64,000 bases of DNA from Pseudomonadales bacterium (GTDB taxonomy: Bacteria; Pseudomonadota; Gammaproteobacteria; Pseudomonadales; Halieaceae): NCBI GenBank assembly GCA_024234735.1, contig JACKNV010000001.1, positions 620,001 to 684,000 on the forward strand. The letters are read 5' to 3'. A program made the translations under genes and the position numbers. The notes under the pieces were generated by a model. The model saw nothing but the letters and a program-made list of their open reading frames with translations. It was not told the DNA's origin and ran no database searches. The first letter of the stretch is position 1. Each line of letters starts with the position of its first letter. This document shows, in pieces, positions 53,502 through 62,557 of the stretch.

Positions 53502-54125
53502 GTGCTGGAATTGGTAACGGCCGGTGGCTGGTTGATGGTATTGATCCTGCTGTGTTCCATTGTGGGCCTGGCTATCTGTGTGGAGCGGCTGTATACGCTC
53601 AACCCCAGGAAAATCGCCCCTCCACACCTGCTCGCCAACGTGTGGAAACAGCTCAAGGCCGGTGAACTGGACGCCGAGCGGTTGCGCAACCTCAAGCAGT
53701 CGTCGCCGCTGGGTCGTATACTTGCCGCCGGGCTGGGCAATGCCTACCACGGCCGCGAGGTCATGAAAGAGAGCATTCAGGAGGCCGCCGGCCACGTGGT
53801 TCACGACCTGGAACGCTATCTCAATACCCTGGGCACCATCGCAGCGATCACGCCGCTGCTGGGCCTGCTGGGCACTGTCGTGGGCATGATCCGGGTGTTC
53901 GCCGAGATCATGGCCCAGGGTACCGGCAATGCCAGCGCCCTCGCCGGCGGCATTTCCCAGGCGCTGATCACCACCGCTGCGGGGCTTACCGTTGCCATAC
54001 CCGCCCTCGTCATGCATCGCTATTTCGTCGGCAGGATCGACGGCATCGTGGTGGAACTGGAGCAGGAAACCATCAAGCTGGTGGACGCCCTGCATAGCGA
54101 AGAAAACACGGACAAGTCCGCTTGA
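53502..54125 (+). CDS. exbB: ExbB/TolQ-type proton channel subunit
   Basis: 207 residues starting at GTG. Three transmembrane helices with the family pattern TLGTIAAITPLLGLLGTVVGMIRVF and a conserved C-terminal ALITTAAGLTVAIPALVMH. It energises TonB or Tol-type systems. No TonB gene is adjacent; in Pseudomonas the pair at this position is annotated as ExbB/ExbD-like. Confidence 0.93.
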   Translation: MLELVTAGGWLMVLILLCSIVGLAICVERLYTLNPRKIAPPHLLANVWKQLKAGELDAERLRNLKQSSPLGRILAAGLGNAYHGREVMKESIQEAAGHVVHDLERYLNTLGTIAAITPLLGLLGTVVGMIRVFAEIMAQGTGNASALAGGISQALITTAAGLTVAIPALVMHRYFVGRIDGIVVELEQETIKLVDALHSEENTDKSA

Positions 54126-54553
54126 AATTCCGCCGCCAGCGCCGGGAGGAGGTGGGGATCAACCTGACCCCGCTGATCGATGTGGTATTCCTGCTGTTGA
54201 TCTTCTTCATGGTATCCACCACCTTCACCCGGGAAACCCAGTTGAGCATCGATCTGCCGGAGGCGCAGGGCAAGCCAGCGCAGGTTCCCGAGGAGCAGAT
54301 CGAGATCCTGATCGATGAAGCGGGCAGTTACCGGGTCAACGGCCAGGGACTGGTCGACAACCGCACCCGTACCCTGCAGGCGGCGATCTACAAGCTGTCG
54401 GCGGGGGATACCACGCTGCCCATGGTAATCACCGCCGATGCACAGGCCGCGCACCAGGACGTGGTCCGGGCCATGGACGCCGCCGGGCAGATGGGTTTCG
54501 TGCACCTGAGCATCACCACGCGGCAGCCCGAGGGGCCCGACGCCGGTGACTAG
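54122..54553 (+). CDS. exbD: ExbD/TolR-type subunit
   Basis: 143 residues starting at TTG, which overlaps the exbB stop. One transmembrane helix with the proton-carrying Asp in NLTPLIDVVFLLLIFFM, then a periplasmic domain ending EGPDAGD. Overlaps the next gene by 8 bases if that starts at GTG 54546. Confidence 0.93.
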   Translation: MKFRRQRREEVGINLTPLIDVVFLLLIFFMVSTTFTRETQLSIDLPEAQGKPAQVPEEQIEILIDEAGSYRVNGQGLVDNRTRTLQAAIYKLSAGDTTLPMVITADAQAAHQDVVRAMDAAGQMGFVHLSITTRQPEGPDAGD

Positions 54554-56390
54554 GCACGCCGGCGTGTCCCGACGCCGCACCGGTCCCGGCAGTATGAGCG
54601 ACTGGCAGATCTATCGCCGGCTGTTCACCTATGTGACACCCCTGTGGTTCATGTTCGCCCTGAGTCTGCTTGGCTACGTCGTCTACTCGGCCGGCAATGT
54701 GTTGCTGGCCGACCTCATGCAGTTCCTGCTGGACTCACTGGACCGGTCCGAGCGGGTGGCGTCGGGGATTATCTCCGGTATCGCCTATCGTTATTTCGAC
54801 ACGGGCGGTCTGGATCGTATCGAGTTTGCGCGGGTGGCGGTGCCGGTGGCCATGGTCAGCATGGCGGCCGCCCGGGCGACCGGTTTCTTTCTCGGCAACT
54901 ACTGCATGAACCACGTATCCCGCACCCTTATTCACAACCTGCGCTGTGAACTCTTCGACAAGATGCTGGTGGCTCCCAGTGCCTATTACGACACCCACGC
55001 CCAGGGCGCGTTGGTCTCCAGGATCACCTTCAACGTGGAGCAGGTCAGCGGCGCCGTCACCAAGGCATTGAAAACCGTCGTGCGCGAGGGGCTTACCGTG
55101 CTCGCCCTGGCGAGCTACCTGCTCTATCTCAACTGGCGTCTGTGCCTGGTGTTCGCGGTTGTCACTCCCATCATCGCCGCCGTGGTCGCTTTCGTGGGCC
55201 GCCACTTCCGGCGCTACAGTCGCCGCATCCAGGCGTCCATGGGCGATGTTACCCAGGTCTCCGGGGAGAGCATTTCCGGCTTCCGGGATATCCGCCTATT
55301 TGCCGGCCAGCGGCAGCAGCACGAGCGCTTTCGCGCCGCCAGCCAGTATAACCGCGCGCAAAACCTGAAACTCGCCTTCGTCGAAGGCCTGAGTACGCCG
55401 GTAGTGCAAAGCATGCTGGCGCTGGCGTTGGCCACGCTGGTGTGGTTCGCCCTGAGCCCGGATATCCTGGGCGGCTTTACCGCCGGCTCCCTGGCGGCAT
55501 TCCTCACCGCCGCGACCCAGCTGGGAAAACCGATCCGCCAGCTGAGCGAGGTGCAAAGTGAAATCCAGCGCGGCCTCGCGGCCGCCGAGGATATCTTCGC
55601 CCAGCTGGACCTGGAGGCGGAGGCCGATAGCGGCAGCCACGTTACCGCGCGGGCACGTGGCGCGCTGAGCCTGCGCCATGTGGGCTTTACCTACCCCGGC
55701 GCGCGGGCCCCGGTATTGCGCGACATATCCCTGGAAATCCCCGCCGGCAGCACGGTGGCGCTGGTGGGGCGCTCGGGCAGCGGCAAGACTACCCTGGTGC
55801 AGTTGCTGGCGCGTTTTTACCAGCCAGGTGAGGGAGAAATCCTGCTGGACGGCGTACCGCTGGCCGACTACCAGCTGGCCAACCTGCGCGCCCAGCTGGC
55901 CATGGTGTCCCAGCAGGTGACCTTGTTCCACGACAGTGTGCGCAACAACATCGCTTTCGGCTCCCTCGCCGCCTGCAGCCAGGCCCAGGTGGAAGCGGCG
56001 GCTGTCTCTGCCCATGCGAAAGAGTTTATCCAGGGGCTACCCCAGGGATTCGACACCGTTCTCGGGGAAGACGGCGGCGGCCTCAGCGGTGGCCAGCGGC
56101 AGCGCCTGGCAATCGCCCGGGCAATTCTCAAGGACGCACCGGTGCTCATTCTCGACGAGGCGACATCCGCCCTGGACAACGAGTCCGAGCACTTCATCCA
56201 GCAGGCCATGGACCACGTCATGTGCGGGCGGACCACGCTCGTGATCGCCCACCGGCTGTCTACCGTGGAGCGGGCGGACAGTATCGTGGTGATGGATGCG
56301 GGAACGATCGTCGCCCACGGCAGCCATGCGCAATTGCTGGCCGAGGGCGGCCTGTACGCCAGGCTGTACCGCCAGCAGTTTGCCGATTGA
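54546..56390 (+). CDS. msbA: Lipid A export ABC transporter MsbA
   Basis: 614 residues from GTG 54546 (AGGGG upstream) or 598 from ATG 54594. Six transmembrane helices, then an ATPase domain with Walker A GRSGSGKTTL, signature LSGGQRQRLAIAR and Walker B VLILDEATSALD. It flips lipid A-core across the inner membrane. Its stop overlaps the lpxK start by one base, so lipid A synthesis and export genes are coupled. Confidence 0.95.
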   Translation: MTRHAGVSRRRTGPGSMSDWQIYRRLFTYVTPLWFMFALSLLGYVVYSAGNVLLADLMQFLLDSLDRSERVASGIISGIAYRYFDTGGLDRIEFARVAVPVAMVSMAAARATGFFLGNYCMNHVSRTLIHNLRCELFDKMLVAPSAYYDTHAQGALVSRITFNVEQVSGAVTKALKTVVREGLTVLALASYLLYLNWRLCLVFAVVTPIIAAVVAFVGRHFRRYSRRIQASMGDVTQVSGESISGFRDIRLFAGQRQQHERFRAASQYNRAQNLKLAFVEGLSTPVVQSMLALALATLVWFALSPDILGGFTAGSLAAFLTAATQLGKPIRQLSEVQSEIQRGLAAAEDIFAQLDLEAEADSGSHVTARARGALSLRHVGFTYPGARAPVLRDISLEIPAGSTVALVGRSGSGKTTLVQLLARFYQPGEGEILLDGVPLADYQLANLRAQLAMVSQQVTLFHDSVRNNIAFGSLAACSQAQVEAAAVSAHAKEFIQGLPQGFDTVLGEDGGGLSGGQRQRLAIARAILKDAPVLILDEATSALDNESEHFIQQAMDHVMCGRTTLVIAHRLSTVERADSIVVMDAGTIVAHGSHAQLLAEGGLYARLYRQQFAD

Positions 56391-57370
56391 TGCGCGCCGC
56401 GGCGGATGCCCTGGTGGCAGCGTGGTATCGCGGTGCCTGGTGGCTGTGGCTGCTGCGCCCGCTCGAGTGCGTGTTTCGGCTGCTGGTTGTTACGCGGCGC
56501 CAGCTGTATCGCAGCGGGCTATTGCACACTTGGCGCGCCCCTGTGCCGGTAGTCGTCGTCGGCAATATAGCGGTGGGTGGAACCGGTAAAACGCCGGTGA
56601 TAATAGCGCTGGCGGAGGCCCTGCAGGCGCGGGGCATCAGCGTGGGCGTGGTGAGCCGCGGCTATGGCGCCCACGGCCTGGACGGGCCTCGCCAGGTGGG
56701 TGAAAACAGTACAACCAGCGACTGCGGGGACGAGCCGTTGCTGATCCAGCGGCGCACAGGCTGCCCTGTCGTGGTTGCGCCCTCGCGCCCGGAGGCGGCC
56801 CGGGCTCTGTTGGCGACGACACCCGTGCAGCTGCTGCTGAGCGACGATGGCCTCCAGCACTACGCCCTGGCCAGGGATCTGGAGATCGCGCTATTGGATG
56901 ACAGGCATCGTACGGGCAATGGTTTCTGTCTGCCTGCCGGCCCGTTGCGAGAGCCCCCCTCGCGCCTGCGGGGAGTGGATTATGTGCTCTACCGGGGCAG
57001 CGACGATCCCGAAACGGGCGTGCAGTACCTGGCGCTGGCGCTGGTTAATGTAGCCACCGGCGAGCGGTGTCCGGCGCGCCCGGGGGCACTGGGCGAAGCA
57101 GTCTACGCCGTGGCCGGTATCGGTCAACCACAGCAGTTTTTTTCGGCCCTGGAGCGCCTCGGCTTCCAGCTGGAGCGATATGCCTTTGGCGACCACCACG
57201 TCTACCGCGCCGCGGATCTCAGCGCGTTGTCCGACAGGCCGATTATCATGACCGAGAAGGACGCGGTAAAATGCGGCCAGCTGGTCGGCGGCAACGCCTG
57301 GTACCTCGAGATCCGGGCGCAGGTGCCAACGACCCTGGTCGAGGCGGTGGCCGCACTCGTTCACCACTGA
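56390..57370 (+). CDS. lpxK: Tetraacyldisaccharide 4'-kinase LpxK
   Basis: 326 residues from ATG 56390. Walker A-like VGNIAVGGTGKTP, SRGYG, LLSDDGLQHYAL and MTEKDAVKCGQL motifs. It phosphorylates the 4' position of the lipid A disaccharide. The kdsB gene follows 18 bases on, without the small Trm112-like gene that often sits between them. Confidence 0.96.
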   Translation: MRAAADALVAAWYRGAWWLWLLRPLECVFRLLVVTRRQLYRSGLLHTWRAPVPVVVVGNIAVGGTGKTPVIIALAEALQARGISVGVVSRGYGAHGLDGPRQVGENSTTSDCGDEPLLIQRRTGCPVVVAPSRPEAARALLATTPVQLLLSDDGLQHYALARDLEIALLDDRHRTGNGFCLPAGPLREPPSRLRGVDYVLYRGSDDPETGVQYLALALVNVATGERCPARPGALGEAVYAVAGIGQPQQFFSALERLGFQLERYAFGDHHVYRAADLSALSDRPIIMTEKDAVKCGQLVGGNAWYLEIRAQVPTTLVEAVAALVHH

Positions 57371-57388
57371 CGGATTCACGGAGTCTGC

Positions 57389-58159
57389 ATGTCATTCAAT
57401 ATCGTCATCCCCGCGCGCCACGGTTCCACCCGCCTGCCGGGCAAACCCCTGCTGGATATCGCCGGCAAGCCCATGGTGCAACGGGTGTGGGAGCAGGCCT
57501 GCCTGAGCAGTGCGGCGCAGGTCATCATCGCCACGGACGATGAGCGCATCGCCGCCGTCGCGGGAACGTTTGGTGCCGCGGTGTGCATGACCCGCGCCGA
57601 TCACCCCTCGGGTACCGACAGGCTGCAGGAGGTGGCCACCCGCTGTGGCTGGGACGACGGGCAGATCGTGGTGAACGTGCAGGGCGACGAACCCCTGATC
57701 CCTCCCGCCGTGATAGACCAGGTGGCGAACAACCTCGCGGCCAACCCGGGCGCCGGTATCGCAACGCTGTGCGAGCCAGTCTGCGATGTCGGAGAGCTGG
57801 TGAACAGCAGTGCGGTCAAGGTGGTATTCGACAGTCGTGGCATGGCCCTGTATTTCAGCCGCGCCACCATTCCCTGGCCAAGGGAGGCTTTCCAGGCCGG
57901 CACTGATATCATGCCAGCCCACGGCAGCTGGTATCGCCATATCGGCATTTACGCCTATCGCACGGCCTTTCTGCACCAGTATGTCAGTTGGCAACCGGCG
58001 CTGATTGAACAACTCGAGCAGCTCGAGCAGTTGCGGGCCCTGTACAACGGCACCGGCATTCATGTCGCGAGGGCAAGCGCCCCGGTCCCGGGCGGGGTCG
58101 ACACCCAAGCGGACCTGGATGCGGTACGGGCCCGTTTTGACGGGGAGCGGGGAAGTTGA
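57389..58159 (+). CDS. kdsB: CMP-Kdo synthetase KdsB
   Basis: 256 residues. Nucleotidyltransferase motif IPARHGSTRLPGKPL, TDDERI and the middle NVQGDEPLI; TTG of the next gene overlaps its stop. It activates Kdo for attachment to lipid A, matching the msbA-lpxK context. Confidence 0.97.
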   Translation: MSFNIVIPARHGSTRLPGKPLLDIAGKPMVQRVWEQACLSSAAQVIIATDDERIAAVAGTFGAAVCMTRADHPSGTDRLQEVATRCGWDDGQIVVNVQGDEPLIPPAVIDQVANNLAANPGAGIATLCEPVCDVGELVNSSAVKVVFDSRGMALYFSRATIPWPREAFQAGTDIMPAHGSWYRHIGIYAYRTAFLHQYVSWQPALIEQLEQLEQLRALYNGTGIHVARASAPVPGGVDTQADLDAVRARFDGERGS

Positions 58160-58650
58160 AGGCTGGGAAACCGGTAACCCGGGTACTGTTTGTCTGCCTG
58201 GGCAATATCTGCCGTTCGCCCACCGCGCACGGGGTATTCGCCTCTCTGGTGGAAAACGGCGGGCTGGCAGAGTACATCGAGGTGGATTCCTGCGGGACGG
58301 GCGGCTGGCACGTGGGCGAGCCGCCGGACAGCCGCGCCACGGCGGAAGCCGGCGCGCGCGGTTACGATCTCTCGCCGCTGCGGGCCCGGCAATTGCGCGC
58401 GGCGGACTTCCGCGACTTCGATTACATCCTGGCCATGGACGAGGCCAACCTGGCGGAACTGCGCGCCTTGCGGCCCCCGGCCTTCGCGGGCCACCTCGGG
58501 CTGTTTCTGGAGTTCGCGCCGCAGCGCCGGGAGCGGGAAGTGCCGGACCCCTATTACGGCGGTGACGCGGGCTTTGTCCGGGTACTGGACATGGTGGAAG
58601 AGGCCAGTGAGGGCCTGTTGCGGGAGATCCAGTGTGCACGTGCTGGCTGA
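58156..58650 (+). CDS. Low-molecular-weight protein tyrosine phosphatase
   Basis: 164 residues starting at TTG. The P-loop VCLGNICRSP (Cx5R) and the acidic DPYYGG near the C-terminus carry the nucleophilic Cys, Arg and general acid Asp. Its substrate is unknown; the position between kdsB and murB is conserved in Pseudomonas. It overlaps murB by 17 bases. Confidence 0.93.
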   Translation: MKAGKPVTRVLFVCLGNICRSPTAHGVFASLVENGGLAEYIEVDSCGTGGWHVGEPPDSRATAEAGARGYDLSPLRARQLRAADFRDFDYILAMDEANLAELRALRPPAFAGHLGLFLEFAPQRREREVPDPYYGGDAGFVRVLDMVEEASEGLLREIQCARAG

Positions 58651-59656
58651 GCAGCCCCTGCTCCGTATGAACACACTGGCCCTGGATGGGAGGGCGCGGG
58701 CCTTGCTCCGCCTGGAGCACATCACCGGGCTGGAGCAGGCCCTGGGCTGGGCAGCCGATCGGCAACTGCCGGTCGTGCCCCTGGGCGAGGGCAGCAATAT
58801 CGTCGTCGCAGGGGATGTCGAGGCCCTGGTACTGCGCCTGGCCACCAGCGGTATCGAAGTCTTGGAAGAGGACGCGGAGAAGGTCCACTTGCGGGTTGCC
58901 GCGGGCGAGAACTGGCACCGGTTGGTCGAGTGGACACTGCGACGGGGTTATTTTGGCCTGGAGAATCTCGCCCTGATCCCCGGTACCGTCGGCGCCGCCC
59001 CGGTACAGAACATCGGCGCCTACGGGGTCGAGCTGGCGTCCTTTGTGCGCGCCGTGCACAGTGTCGAGCTCGCGACCGGCGCTGGCCTTTCCCTGTCTCG
59101 AGAGGCCTGTGAATTTGGCTATCGCGACAGCGTCTTCAAAAACCGGCTGCGGGACAAGATGATCATCACCAGTGTCGAACTGGAGTTGTCTCGGGAGCCG
59201 CACCTGCAGTTCGAGTACCCGGCCCTGGCGGCAGTGCTCGAAGGTAAACAGCGGGCCAGGCTGAGCGCGATCGATGTCTTCGATGCCGTGGTGGCGATTC
59301 GCCGCAGCAAGCTGCCCGATCCGGCGCGGGTGCCCAACGCCGGCAGCTTTTTCAAGAATCCGGTAGTCGATGCGCAGCGGGCCGGCGCGCTGGCCGGGCA
59401 ATTTCCGGGAATACCGCAATATCCCCAGGCAGACGGGCAGGTCAAGCTGGCCGCCGCCTGGCTGATCGATTGCTGTGGCTGGAAGGGAAAGCAGCGGGGT
59501 GGTTTTGGGGTACATCCGGAGCATGCGCTGGTACTGGTCAACCTGGGTGGCGGTAGCGGCAGGGAACTGCTCGACCTGGCCGCAGACATAGCTGCTTCAG
59601 TGGCGACGACTTTCGGTGTCTCCCTGGAGATCGAGCCCAGGATAGTGGGCGGATAA
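58634..59656 (+). CDS. murB: UDP-N-acetylenolpyruvoylglucosamine reductase
   Basis: 340 residues from GTG 58634 (GTG 58640 is also possible). FAD-binding PLGEGSNIVV and LIPGTVGAAPVQNIGAYGVEL, and catalytic Ser in NAGSFFKNP, identify MurB, which reduces the enolpyruvyl group in peptidoglycan precursor synthesis. The length and a NAGSFFKNP motif fit the type I (E. coli-like) form. Confidence 0.96.
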   Translation: MHVLAEQPLLRMNTLALDGRARALLRLEHITGLEQALGWAADRQLPVVPLGEGSNIVVAGDVEALVLRLATSGIEVLEEDAEKVHLRVAAGENWHRLVEWTLRRGYFGLENLALIPGTVGAAPVQNIGAYGVELASFVRAVHSVELATGAGLSLSREACEFGYRDSVFKNRLRDKMIITSVELELSREPHLQFEYPALAAVLEGKQRARLSAIDVFDAVVAIRRSKLPDPARVPNAGSFFKNPVVDAQRAGALAGQFPGIPQYPQADGQVKLAAAWLIDCCGWKGKQRGGFGVHPEHALVLVNLGGGSGRELLDLAADIAASVATTFGVSLEIEPRIVGG

Positions 59657-59658
59657 GC

Positions 59659-61479
59659 GTGGCGGAGTTCGACCACAAGGCCTTCCTGAAGACCCTGACC
59701 AGCCGGCCGGGCGTCTACCAGATGTACGACGACGCCCACCGCTTGTTATACGTGGGCAAGGCGCGCAACCTGAAAAACCGGGTGGGCAGCTATTTTCGCG
59801 CCAGCGGGTTGACCGACAAGACCATGGCCCTGGTGGCCCGTATTCACGAGATCCAGGTCACCGTTACCACTACCGAGGTCGATGCTCTGCTGCTGGAGCA
59901 CAATCTCATCAAGTCTCACCGCCCTCCCTACAATATCCTGCTGCGCGACGACAAAAGCTACCCGTACATCTTTCTTTCCAGCGAGGATACCTATCCCCGG
60001 CTGTCCCTGCACCGCGGCGCCAAGCGCCGCAAGGGACAGTACTTCGGCCCCTATCCCAGCGCTGGCGCGGTGCGGGAGTCGCTGCATTTCCTGCAGAAGG
60101 TATTCAAGGTGCGGCAATGCGAAGACAGCTATTTCCGCAATCGCTCACGCCCCTGCCTGCAGCACCAGATAGACCGCTGTACCGCTCCCTGCGTGGGCCT
60201 GGTCAGCGAAGAGGCGTACGCCCGCCAGGTGGAAAACACCCGCCTGTTCCTGCGCGGCAAGTCCCGCGAACTGATCGTGCGCCTGGCCGACGATATGGAG
60301 CAGGCGTCCTCCCGGCTGGAATACGAGCAGGCGGCCGTATATCGCGACCAGCTGGCGCAACTGCAGCAGGTGCAGGCCAGCCAGGGAATCGAGGGGGTGC
60401 AGGGTGATCTGGATATTCTCGCCGCGGCGGTGGACGGCGGGCGCGCCTGCGTGCAGGTGCTGTTTGTGCGCGCCGCGCGGGTGCTGGGCAGCCGGACCTA
60501 TTATCCGCCCCTGCGCCTGCAGGAGAACCCGGCGCAGGTGCTGGGGGCGTTCATACCCCAGTATTACCTGGATGGGGCACGGGCCATTCCCGGGGAAATC
60601 ATCGTCAACACGGCTCCCGAGGACAGCGCCACACTGGCGCAGGCGCTGTCGGTGGCGGCGGGGCGCCGGGTGCGGGTCCGCCGCCGGGTGCGGGAGGCAC
60701 GGGCCCGTTGGGTGCAGCTGGCCGTGCAGACGGCCGAGACCAACCTGGCAGCGCACCTGAGTGGCCGCCAGTCGGTGCTGGAGCGGCTGCAGGCCCTGCA
60801 GGAAGTGCTGGGGCTCCCGGAAATGCCCGAGCGCATGGAGTGCTTCGACATCAGCCACAGTTCCGGCGAGGCCACTGTTGCCTCCTGTGTGGTATTTGAC
60901 CAGAACGGTGCGCGTAAATCCGACTATCGCCGCTTCAATATAGATGGGATCGCCCCGGGTGATGACTACGCCGCCATGCAGCAGGCCCTGCAGCGGCGCT
61001 ACAAACGGCTCAAATCAGGCGAGGCGCCGCTGCCCGACGTATTGTTTATCGATGGCGGCAAAGGCCAGGTAAGCCAGGCCATGGCCGTGCTCTCGGACTT
61101 GCAGGTGAGTGGCGTGGAGGTGGTGGGCGTGGCCAAGGGTGTTACCCGCAAGGCCGGTTTCGAAACCCTGTTAAACGGGGCCACGGGGCGCGAGCGCCAG
61201 TTGCCGGGAGACCACCCGGCCCTGCACCTGATCCAGCAGATCAGGGACGAGGCGCACCGCTTTGCCATCACTGGCCATCGCGCGCGTCGCGACAAGGCGC
61301 GCCAGCGCTCTGCCCTGGAGGACATTCCCGGCGTGGGGGCCAGGCGGCGCCGGGAACTGCTGCGCCACTTCGGCAGTGCCCAGGCAGTGGAAAATGCCAA
61401 TGTAGAGGAACTGAGGAAAATATCGGGAATAAGTGCCACAATGGCACAACAGATATACGATCATCTGCACAGTAGCTGA
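59659..61479 (+). CDS. uvrC: Excinuclease ABC subunit C
   Basis: 606 residues. GIY-YIG nuclease at the N-terminus (PGVYQMYDDAHRLLYVGKARNLKNR), cysteines CLQHQIDRCTAPC, UVR motif, RNase H-like domain with DISHSSGEATVAS and helix-hairpin-helix at the C-terminus (EDIPGVGARRRRELLRHFG). Starts GTG 2 bases after murB. UvrC makes both cuts in nucleotide excision repair; Mfd in this window feeds the same pathway. Confidence 0.97.
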   Translation: MAEFDHKAFLKTLTSRPGVYQMYDDAHRLLYVGKARNLKNRVGSYFRASGLTDKTMALVARIHEIQVTVTTTEVDALLLEHNLIKSHRPPYNILLRDDKSYPYIFLSSEDTYPRLSLHRGAKRRKGQYFGPYPSAGAVRESLHFLQKVFKVRQCEDSYFRNRSRPCLQHQIDRCTAPCVGLVSEEAYARQVENTRLFLRGKSRELIVRLADDMEQASSRLEYEQAAVYRDQLAQLQQVQASQGIEGVQGDLDILAAAVDGGRACVQVLFVRAARVLGSRTYYPPLRLQENPAQVLGAFIPQYYLDGARAIPGEIIVNTAPEDSATLAQALSVAAGRRVRVRRRVREARARWVQLAVQTAETNLAAHLSGRQSVLERLQALQEVLGLPEMPERMECFDISHSSGEATVASCVVFDQNGARKSDYRRFNIDGIAPGDDYAAMQQALQRRYKRLKSGEAPLPDVLFIDGGKGQVSQAMAVLSDLQVSGVEVVGVAKGVTRKAGFETLLNGATGRERQLPGDHPALHLIQQIRDEAHRFAITGHRARRDKARQRSALEDIPGVGARRRRELLRHFGSAQAVENANVEELRKISGISATMAQQIYDHLHSS

Positions 61480-61499
61480 CTGCAGGAGTAGGCCCGAGT

Positions 61500-62072
61500 T
61501 TGCCGATAAACATCCCCAATGTCCTGACTATCCTGCGCATCCTGCTGATTCCGGTGCTGGTGGTGGTCTTTTACCTGCCTTTTCACAATCACCTGCTGGT
61601 GGCCGCCGGCATCTTTGCCTTTGCCTCGATCACTGACTGGTTCGACGGCTATCTGGCCCGGCGCCTGGGGCAAATGACTGCCTTCGGGGCTTTTCTCGAC
61701 CCGGTGGCGGACAAACTCATGGTTGCCATCGCCCTGGTGCTGCTGGTGGAGCGTCACGATACGCTGCTATTCACCCTGGCGGCCTGTGTGATCATCGGTC
61801 GCGAGATCGTCGTATCCGCGCTGCGGGAATGGATGGCCGAACTGGGGGAGCGTACGTCGGTGGCGGTATCCTTCATCGGCAAGATCAAGACGGCGGCCCA
61901 GATGCTGGCTATCACCGGTCTGCTGGCTATCGATCCCGCCCGCGATGAGAGCTGGTTGCTGGCCCTGTGCTATCTGGTTCTGTACACCGCCGCGGTACTG
62001 ACCCTGTGGTCCATGTTGATCTACCTGCGGGCCGCCCGGGAGGTTATTCGCGCCAGGGATAATCCAAGTTAA
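61500..62072 (+). CDS. pgsA: Phosphatidylglycerophosphate synthase
   Basis: 190 residues starting at TTG 61500. CDP-alcohol phosphotransferase motif in DWFDGYLARRLGQMTAFGAF plus LDPVADKLM, and several membrane helices. Makes phosphatidylglycerophosphate from CDP-diacylglycerol. It follows uvrC by 20 bases and is followed by tRNA-Gly, the same order as in E. coli. Confidence 0.96.
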   Translation: MPINIPNVLTILRILLIPVLVVVFYLPFHNHLLVAAGIFAFASITDWFDGYLARRLGQMTAFGAFLDPVADKLMVAIALVLLVERHDTLLFTLAACVIIGREIVVSALREWMAELGERTSVAVSFIGKIKTAAQMLAITGLLAIDPARDESWLLALCYLVLYTAAVLTLWSMLIYLRAAREVIRARDNPS

Positions 62073-62153
62073 AACAACAGGTTGCAGAAAGCAGCTGCTA
62101 TAGTTCTTGACTCCCGGCACGTCCTGCCTAGAATAGGCGGGTCGCAGTTTTCT

Positions 62154-62199
62154 GCGGGAATAGCTCAGTTGGTAGAGCGCAACCTTGCCAAGGTTGAGG
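62154..62199 (+). pseudogene. Truncated tRNA-Gly copy
   Basis: 46 bases identical to the 5' half of the intact tRNA-Gly 104 bases downstream, covering acceptor 5' strand, D-arm and GCC anticodon arm. After GTTGAGG it diverges into a G-rich stretch; a T-arm-like TCGCCGGTTC appears about 15 bases late, but no 3' acceptor strand pairs with the 5' one. It cannot fold into a functional tRNA. Confidence 0.85.
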
Positions 62200-62257
62200 G
62201 GGGGCGCCCAGCCTCGCCGGTTCCGGCGACCACGGCGGTGGATACACGCAGTATCGT

Positions 62258-62333
62258 GCGGGAATAGCTCAGTTGGTAGAGCGCAACCTTGCCAAGGTTG
62301 AGGTCGCCGGTTCGAACCCGGTTTCCCGCTCCA
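62258..62333 (+). tRNA. tRNA-Gly (anticodon GCC)
   Basis: Complete 76-base cloverleaf: acceptor GCGGGAA/TTCCCGC, anticodon loop CTTGCCAAG-type with GCC, T-loop TTCGAAC, encoded CCA. Follows pgsA as in E. coli, where tRNA-Cys and tRNA-Leu usually follow; neither was seen here. Confidence 0.96.
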
Positions 62334-62410
62334 ATTTCAAAGAAAATCCCTTATCCAAACCAAACCGGCGAGCCGCTTCGAAGTGGTGCGCCACCCCGGC
62401 CGTTTCCGGC

Positions 62411-62465
62411 CGGTAAAGCGTTTTCGCTTGCTTCCCCGATACTCGCAATCGAAAACGCTTTACCG
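62411..62465. repeat. Perfect 16-bp inverted repeat
   Basis: CGGTAAAGCGTTTTCG at 62411-62426 and its exact complement at 62450-62465, with a 23-base loop. A second hairpin (CCGGCC/GGCCGG) abuts its left side. No T tract. Could be a bidirectional terminator for the tRNA and the convergent CAP-protein gene, or a remnant of a small mobile repeat. Confidence 0.7.
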
Positions 62466-62557
62466 CCCTGACCCTTGGTCCAGGTTTTACGAACGAAAGC
62501 TGATGCCAGTGAGCGGTCGAACCCGCGCCCCCAAGATTCCGTTTCTAACTCCCCAGC

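Noticed and set aside
62082..62267. Plus-strand frame of 61 codons
   Set aside because: It contains the AGIAQLVERN sequence that is the translation of tRNA D-arm and anticodon DNA; it spans the broken tRNA copy.
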